Shown: piece by piece, positions 56,457 to 64,000 of the stretch
Layout of the letters: each line of letters begins with the position of its first letter
Numbering within the stretch: the stretch's first letter is position 1
From: Curvibacter gracilis ATCC BAA-807
GTDB taxonomy: Bacteria > Pseudomonadota > Gammaproteobacteria > Burkholderiales > Burkholderiaceae_C
DNA: 64,000 nt
Reading direction: 5' to 3'
Assembly (NCBI RefSeq): GCF_000518645.1
Contig: NZ_KI912466.1
Span: forward strand, 59,792 to 123,791
Made by a program: the position numbers and the translations under genes
The notes under the pieces: generated by a model
Database searches by the model: none
What the model was told of the DNA's origin: nothing
The model's input: only the letters and a program-made list of their open reading frames with translations

Positions 56457-57566
56457 TCAGCGCAGGCTGCCCTGCACACCCTCGACCAGCCAGTTCAGGC
56501 TCAGGATCTGCTCGTCGCTCAGGGCCTGGCCGGGCTCGATCACGGTGTGGCCCTGGTTGTCGCGCACCGGCTGGGCCCCGGCCTTGAAGGGCTGCAGGCG
56601 GCCGGCCGCCATGTCCTTCTGCCGCGCCAGCACCTCGTTTTGCACTGCTTGGGGCACCTGGGGCCCGAAGTCGCCGACCCGGATCATGCCCTCGCGCACG
56701 CCGCCCCACAGGGCCGTGGGCTTCCAGCTGCCCTCAGCCACCGCCTTCACGCGGGCCGTGTAGTAAGCGCCCCACTCGTGGGTCACGGCCAGGATCTGCG
56801 CCTGTGGCGCCACCTTGCGCATGTCCGAGTGGTAGGCCACGGCCAGCTTGCCACGCTCCTGCGCCGCCGCCATCACGGCCGACGAGCCGGTGTGGAAGGC
56901 CAGCACGTCGGCGCCCTGGTTCATCAGCGTCATGGCGGCATCGCGCTCGCGCGGTGGGTCGAACCAGGCGTTGAGCCACACCACCTTCACGCTGGCCTGC
57001 GGATCGACCGAGCGCATGCCCAGCGTGAAGGCATTCAGCCCTTGCAGCACCTCGGGGATGGGAAAGCCCGCCACATAACCCGCCACATGGGTTTTGCTCA
57101 GGCGGCCGGCCGCGATGCCCGCCAGGTAGCGCCCCTCGTAGTAGCGGGCATTGGCCACCGCCACATTGGCCGCCGTCTTGTAGCCGGTGATGGACTCGAA
57201 CTTCACCAGCGGAAACTCCCGCGCCACCTTGAGCGTGGGCTCCATGTAGCCGAAGCTGGGCGTGAAGATGATCTGGTGGCCCTGCTGGGCCAGGTCGCGG
57301 ATCACGCGCTCGGCGTCGGCCCCCTCGGGCACGTCCTGCACATAGGTGGTCTTCACCCGGTCGCCCAGCGCGGCCTCGACCGCCAGGCGCCCCTGCTCGT
57401 GCTGGCGCACCCAGCCGGCCTCGGTGATGGGAGCCACATAGACAAAGGCCGCCTTGACGGGGGGCGTAGCGGGGGCCGCAAGAGCGGCTTGGTGAGTGAC
57501 AAGGGGCGTGAAAAAACAGGCGGCCATGAGGGCGCTGCGGCCCCTGGCGGCGAGGTTTTTGTACAT
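56457..57566 (-). CDS. BMP family ABC transporter substrate-binding protein
   Basis: 369-residue periplasmic binding protein of the BMP/PnrA (Med/basic membrane protein) type. A signal peptide spans about 1-30 (LMAACFFTPLVTHQAALAA), then the family core AFVYVAPITEAGWVRQHEQG near 38, IIFTPSFGYMEP near 100 and the DVLAFHTGSSAV near 226. Family members bind purine nucleosides or related bases. The start at 57566 is chosen for GAGG at a proper distance; an in-frame ATG at 57581 adds five residues. A GC-rich hairpin lies just upstream. No permease or ATPase gene is next to it. Confidence 0.9.
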   Translation of the reverse strand: MYKNLAARGRSALMAACFFTPLVTHQAALAAPATPPVKAAFVYVAPITEAGWVRQHEQGRLAVEAALGDRVKTTYVQDVPEGADAERVIRDLAQQGHQIIFTPSFGYMEPTLKVAREFPLVKFESITGYKTAANVAVANARYYEGRYLAGIAAGRLSKTHVAGYVAGFPIPEVLQGLNAFTLGMRSVDPQASVKVVWLNAWFDPPRERDAAMTLMNQGADVLAFHTGSSAVMAAAQERGKLAVAYHSDMRKVAPQAQILAVTHEWGAYYTARVKAVAEGSWKPTALWGGVREGMIRVGDFGPQVPQAVQNEVLARQKDMAAGRLQPFKAGAQPVRDNQGHTVIEPGQALSDEQILSLNWLVEGVQGSLR

Positions 57567-57594
57567 GGTGTTCCTCGACATGGCCCCGGAATGC

Positions 57595-57626
57595 AAAAGC
57601 CCCAGCGGCCGGGGCACCCGCTGGGG
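57595..57626 (-). terminator. Terminator-like hairpin in the BMP gene leader
   Basis: A perfect 9-bp stem (CCCCAGCGG 57600-57608 with CCGCTGGGG 57618-57626), followed on the minus strand by C and T4 (57598-57595), 28 bp before the BMP start at 57566. The short T-run and position suggest an attenuator or a leftover from an RNA switch. It is not downstream of any leftward gene. Confidence 0.5.
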
Positions 57627-57700
57627 GTCGTGATTTTAAGCCCCGCCCCGATCGCGATGGCAGGGCCCGCAAAGCGGCAAGAGACAAGGCCGGCAGCGCC

Positions 57701-58930
57701 ATGAACAATGCCTGCATGAACACCCCACCCTCACCGGCACCCACCGGTTCAGCCCATTGGAAACGCAACCTCTGGGTCTGCATGTTCGGCTCCTTCACCA
57801 CCATCGTGGCCATGACCCTGCTGCTGCCCTTTTTGCCGCTGTACGTGGAGCAACTGGGCGTGCACGACCCGGCCGCCATCGTGCAATGGTCGGGGGCGGC
57901 GTATGCCGCCTCCTTTCTGTCGGCCGCCCTGGTGGCACCGCTGTGGGGCCGGCTGGCCGACCGCTATGGCCGCAAGCTGATGCTGATCCGCGCCAGCCTG
58001 GGCATGGCCGTGGCCATGGCCCTGATCGGCCTGGCCAGCAATGTCTGGCAACTGGTGCTGCTGCGCCTGCTGGCGGGCTTTCTGGGCGGTTATGCCTCGG
58101 GCTCGACCGTGATGGTGGCCACCCAGACGCCCAAGGCCCAGTCGGGCTGGGCGCTGGGCACGCTGTCGTCCGCCGTGATGGCGGGCAGCCTGGTCGGCCC
58201 GCTGGTGGGCGGCGTGCTGCCCCAGTGGATCGGCATCCGCTGGACCTTCTTTGCCGCCGGCGCCGTGATCTTTGTGGCCTTCATCGCCACCTGCACCCTG
58301 ATCCGTGAAGACGTGCGCCCTCCGGCCCGCCCGGCCGCCGGGGCCCCCAGCCGCTGGCAGGCCATTCCCGACCGGCGCCCGCTGCTGGCCATGCTGTTCA
58401 CCGGCATGCTGCTGATGCTGGCCAACATGTCGATCGAACCCATCATCACCGTCTACGTGGCCACCCTGGCGCCCGACCCGGCCCAGGTCACCCTGCACGC
58501 GGGCCTGGTGATGTCGGCCGCCGCGCTGGGCAGCATCGTGTCGGCCTCGCGCCTGGGGCGCCTGGCCGACCGGGTGGGCCACTGGAACGTGATCATCGCC
58601 TGCCTGGTGGTGGCGGCCCTGCTGCTGCTGCCCCAGGCCTTCGTCACGGCCACCTGGCAACTGGTGGGCCTGCGCTTTCTCATGGGCCTGTCGCTGGGCG
58701 GCCTGCTGCCCTGCATTGCGGCGGTGATCCGGCACAACGTGCCCGAAGGCACGGCCGGCCAGATGCTGGGCTACTCCACCTCGGCCCAGTACACAGGGCA
58801 GGTCACCGGCCCCATGCTGGGCGGGCTGATCGGCGGCCACCTGGGTATGCGCTGGGTGTTCCTGGGCACCAGCGTGCTGCTGGCCTTGGGGGCGGCCTGG
58901 AACTGGCGCACCCAGCGCCGCATCCGCTAG
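57701..58930 (+). CDS. MFS transporter
   Basis: 409 residues with twelve hydrophobic segments. The loop 2-3 signature is GRLADRYGRKLML near residue 90; the first half helix ACMFGS-like VCMFGSFTTIVAMTLLLPF, and the C-half repeat SRLGRLADRVGHWN near 284. It resembles TetA-type drug:H+ antiporters (DHA family). Substrate unknown; an ATG at 57716 is an alternative start. Convergent LysR gene overlaps its stop by 4 bp. Confidence 0.92.
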   Translation: MNNACMNTPPSPAPTGSAHWKRNLWVCMFGSFTTIVAMTLLLPFLPLYVEQLGVHDPAAIVQWSGAAYAASFLSAALVAPLWGRLADRYGRKLMLIRASLGMAVAMALIGLASNVWQLVLLRLLAGFLGGYASGSTVMVATQTPKAQSGWALGTLSSAVMAGSLVGPLVGGVLPQWIGIRWTFFAAGAVIFVAFIATCTLIREDVRPPARPAAGAPSRWQAIPDRRPLLAMLFTGMLLMLANMSIEPIITVYVATLAPDPAQVTLHAGLVMSAAALGSIVSASRLGRLADRVGHWNVIIACLVVAALLLLPQAFVTATWQLVGLRFLMGLSLGGLLPCIAAVIRHNVPEGTAGQMLGYSTSAQYTGQVTGPMLGGLIGGHLGMRWVFLGTSVLLALGAAWNWRTQRRIR

Positions 58931-59841
58931 ACCAGCGGCAGGGCCTCTCGCAGCAGCCGCGCCAGTTGCTCCACCACCGGCGGCACCTGGGACTCGCCCC
59001 GGTAAAGCACCAGGCTGATGGAGGGCAGGGCCGGCAGGCCGCAGGCCGCGGCCTCCAGCCTTTGCACCCCGGGCGGGCAACCCAGCGCCGTGCGCACCGT
59101 CAGCCCCAGGCCCGCCGAGCTGGCCGCCCACAGGGCCGCCAGGCTGGCACTGGTGAAGGCATGGCGCCAGGCGGTGCCCTGGGCATCCAGGGCCGCCATG
59201 GCCATGCGCCGCACCGGGCAGGGTTCGTCCAGCAGCACCAGGGGCAAGGGTTCATCGCTGCGCCAGCCGGCTGCATCGGCGCCCCACCAGGCCGGTCGAT
59301 CGCTGCCATGGGCCTCGGCCGGCCCGATCCAATGCAGCGGCGTCTCCAGCCAGCGCTCGGCGCCCGGCAACAGGGGCTGATCGCCCGTCTCCCACACCAG
59401 GGCCAGGTCCAGTTGGCCCTGGCTCAGCCGCTCGCGCAAGCCGGCGCACCGCATCATGCTGGCCTCGATGCGCACCTGCGGGTGGGCCCGGGCGAAGCGC
59501 CCCAGCACCTGGGGCAGCAGCACCTCGCCGAACTCCTCCTGCAGGCCCAGGCGCACACGGCCCTGCAGGTGCAGCCCTCGCAGGGCCGCGCTGGCCTCGT
59601 CGTTCAGGTCGATCAGGCGCTGGGCATAGGCCAGCAGGGTCTCGCCCGCCTCGGTCAGGGCCAGTCCTCGGCCTGCCTTGCGGAACAGCACCGCCTCGGC
59701 CTGGGCTTCCAACTTCTTGAGCTGCGCGCTCACGGCCGAGGTGGAGCGGCCCAGCCGGTCGGCGGCCTTGGCATAGCTGCCCAGGCGCACACCGGTCACG
59801 AAAGTGCGCAGAACGTCCAGGTCAAACAAGGCTTGCGGCAT
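58927..59841 (-). CDS. LysR family transcriptional regulator
   Basis: 304 residues. HTH domain: DLDVLRTFVTGVRLGSYAKA, then STSAVSAQLKKLE and FRKAGRGLALTEAG. The effector domain begins near 90 (RVRLGLQEEFGEVLLPQVL). Start at 59841 (MPQALFDLDVL); a longer frame to 59913 would shift the HTH away from the N-terminus. Divergent to the second MFS gene, which it likely controls; convergent with the first. Confidence 0.93.
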   Translation of the reverse strand: MPQALFDLDVLRTFVTGVRLGSYAKAADRLGRSTSAVSAQLKKLEAQAEAVLFRKAGRGLALTEAGETLLAYAQRLIDLNDEASAALRGLHLQGRVRLGLQEEFGEVLLPQVLGRFARAHPQVRIEASMMRCAGLRERLSQGQLDLALVWETGDQPLLPGAERWLETPLHWIGPAEAHGSDRPAWWGADAAGWRSDEPLPLVLLDEPCPVRRMAMAALDAQGTAWRHAFTSASLAALWAASSAGLGLTVRTALGCPPGVQRLEAAACGLPALPSISLVLYRGESQVPPVVEQLARLLREALPLV

Positions 59842-59883
59842 TGAATCGTCCCATTTTTCAAAACAATTGATCCTGAATTTTCT

Positions 59884-59896
59884 GATTTTCAAAATC
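59884..59896. promoter_or_regulatory. Inverted repeat between LysR and MFS genes
   Basis: GATTTTCAAAATC is a 13-bp inverted repeat with one central base, between the divergent LysR (start 59841) and MFS (start 59922) genes. AT-rich dyads of this kind are typical LysR sites. Function inferred. Confidence 0.5.
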
Positions 59897-59921
59897 ATTG
59901 TGCCAGCCCACACTGCGGGCC

Positions 59922-63325
<3,404 letters not shown>

Positions 63326-63357
63326 GGCTACTCCTGAACTTTTCAACACCCCAATCG

Positions 63358-63383
63358 AAAAGAGCTGCCCGGAGGCAGCTCTT
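63358..63383 (-). terminator. Rho-independent terminator after BMP gene
   Basis: A 10-bp perfect stem (AAGAGCTGCC 63360-63369 with GGCAGCTCTT 63374-63383) with CGGA loop, followed on the minus strand by TTTT. It lies 36 bp past the leftward BMP stop and before the Rieske gene, so the two are probably separate transcripts or partly read through. Confidence 0.82.
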
Positions 63384-63419
63384 GCAAGGCCTGGGGCCGA
63401 GGCCCACAGGGGTTCAGTC

Positions 63420-64000
63420 TTACTTCTTGTCGCCGCCGGGGACCTTGCCTTCCACGCCCTTGACGTAGAAGTTGATGCCGCCGAGGAACTTGTCGTCGGC
63501 CACTTCGTCCTTCTTCAGCAGTTCCTTGCCGGCCTGGTCCTTGATCGGGCCCTTCCAGATCGCGAAGCTGCCGTCGGTCAGGCCCTTCTTGATCTCTTCG
63601 ACCTTGGCCTTGGTTTCAGCCGGCACGTCTTCGGCGATCGACACCAGGTCGATCGCGCCTTCCTTCACACCCCACCAGCTTTGGCCGGTTTCCCACTTGC
63701 CTTCGAGCACGTCCTTGGTGGCCTTGATGTAGTAAGGGCCCCAGTTGATGATCGAGGAGGCCAGGTGGGCCTTGGGACCGTAGGCGGTCATGTCGGAATC
63801 CCAGCCGAAGGCACGCTTGCCTTTTTCTTCGGCGGTCTTCAGCACGGCCGGCGAGTCGGTGTTCTGGAACAGGATGTCGGCGCCGCCGTTGATCAGGGCG
63901 GTGGCGGCTTCGGTTTCCTTGGGCGGGCTGAACCATTCGTTCACCCACACCACCTTGGTCTTGATCTTCGGATTCACGCTCTGGGCACCCAGGGTGAAGC
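63420..64000 (-). CDS. BMP family ABC transporter substrate-binding protein (partial)
   Basis: The C-terminal about 193 residues of a BMP/PnrA-type binding protein; the N-terminus and start lie outside the window. It continues to base 64000 in frame (FTLGAQSV before NPKIKTKVVWVNEWFSPP), then has DILFQNTDSPAVLK, the AFGWDSDMTAYGP stretch and the Lys-rich end. It resembles the BMP protein at 56457 (VVWLNAWFDPP, ADVLAFHTGSSAV), showing a paralogous pair, but the tail is more lysine-rich and codon choice is more even. Confidence 0.9.
   Translation of the reverse strand, partial: FTLGAQSVNPKIKTKVVWVNEWFSPPKETEAATALINGGADILFQNTDSPAVLKTAEEKGKRAFGWDSDMTAYGPKAHLASSIINWGPYYIKATKDVLEGKWETGQSWWGVKEGAIDLVSIAEDVPAETKAKVEEIKKGLTDGSFAIWKGPIKDQAGKELLKKDEVADDKFLGGINFYVKGVEGKVPGGDKK

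Overview
The window looks like chromosomal core DNA of a GC-rich betaproteobacterium, most likely family Comamonadaceae (Acidovorax/Hydrogenophaga-like). The basis is high GC with short tightly packed genes, the dusB-fis-purH block, an exosortase of the XrtH type, an HvrA-type H-NS protein, the rpsP-rimM-trmD-rplS operon and an orn / M48 protease / phhB / rsgA neighbourhood. The genus is inferred, not proven. I see no insertion sequence, prophage, CRISPR array, rRNA or integrase. One tRNA gene (CAT anticodon) is present.

Layout. 0-9 kb: bile-acid-symporter-like transporter with a divergent LysR regulator and an 18-bp palindrome between them, proline iminopeptidase, NUDIX hydrolase, quinone oxidoreductase, EamA exporter, then dusB-fis-purH. 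9-12 kb: YqaA-like protein, exosortase H with a membrane partner, and facing them a solitary divergent flagellin; then ychF. 13-20 kb: MOSC protein, UbiH-like monooxygenase, DsbC, DUF3429 protein, M61 protease and two enoyl-CoA hydratases. 20-27 kb: tRNA, small membrane protein, and a trehalose locus in which OtsA carries a membrane sensor-like N-terminus and a GH15 enzyme is divergent to otsA-otsB. 27-38 kb: RhlE helicase with a long leader, orn, M48 protease, phhB, rsgA, hisC, CobD/CbiB-like protein, CoA-type NUDIX, and the ribosomal/tRNA-modification operon with an internal terminator-like hairpin and an internal promoter. 38-50 kb: GNAT, TM2-like protein, FAD monooxygenase translationally coupled to a MASE3-PAS4-GGDEF-EAL protein, a 0.7-kb gene-poor AT-richer stretch, H-NS, CNNM/CorC-like protein, apaH, a second DEAD-box helicase and a zinc metallopeptidase. 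50-64 kb: cupin, dcd, guanine deaminase, a cysteine desulfurase-rhodanese fusion with a divergent Lrp regulator, a phospholipase-D lipoprotein ending in a heptanucleotide repeat, and a purine-flavoured set: two BMP/PnrA-type binding proteins, an adenine-deaminase-like enzyme, a Rieske oxygenase, plus MFS-LysR-MFS.

How the genes work together. The right end suggests purine salvage or catabolism: BMP proteins capture nucleosides or bases, the deaminase would make hypoxanthine, guanine deaminase makes xanthine, and the Rieske oxygenase is a candidate HpxD-like hypoxanthine hydroxylase (inference). The trehalose locus couples synthesis (OtsA, OtsB) to a possible GH15 hydrolase. The ribosomal operon shows classic autonomous control elements. 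The most interesting leads are the Rieske/purine link, the sensor-OtsA fusion, the XrtH pair beside the lone flagellin, and the operon-internal regulatory structures.
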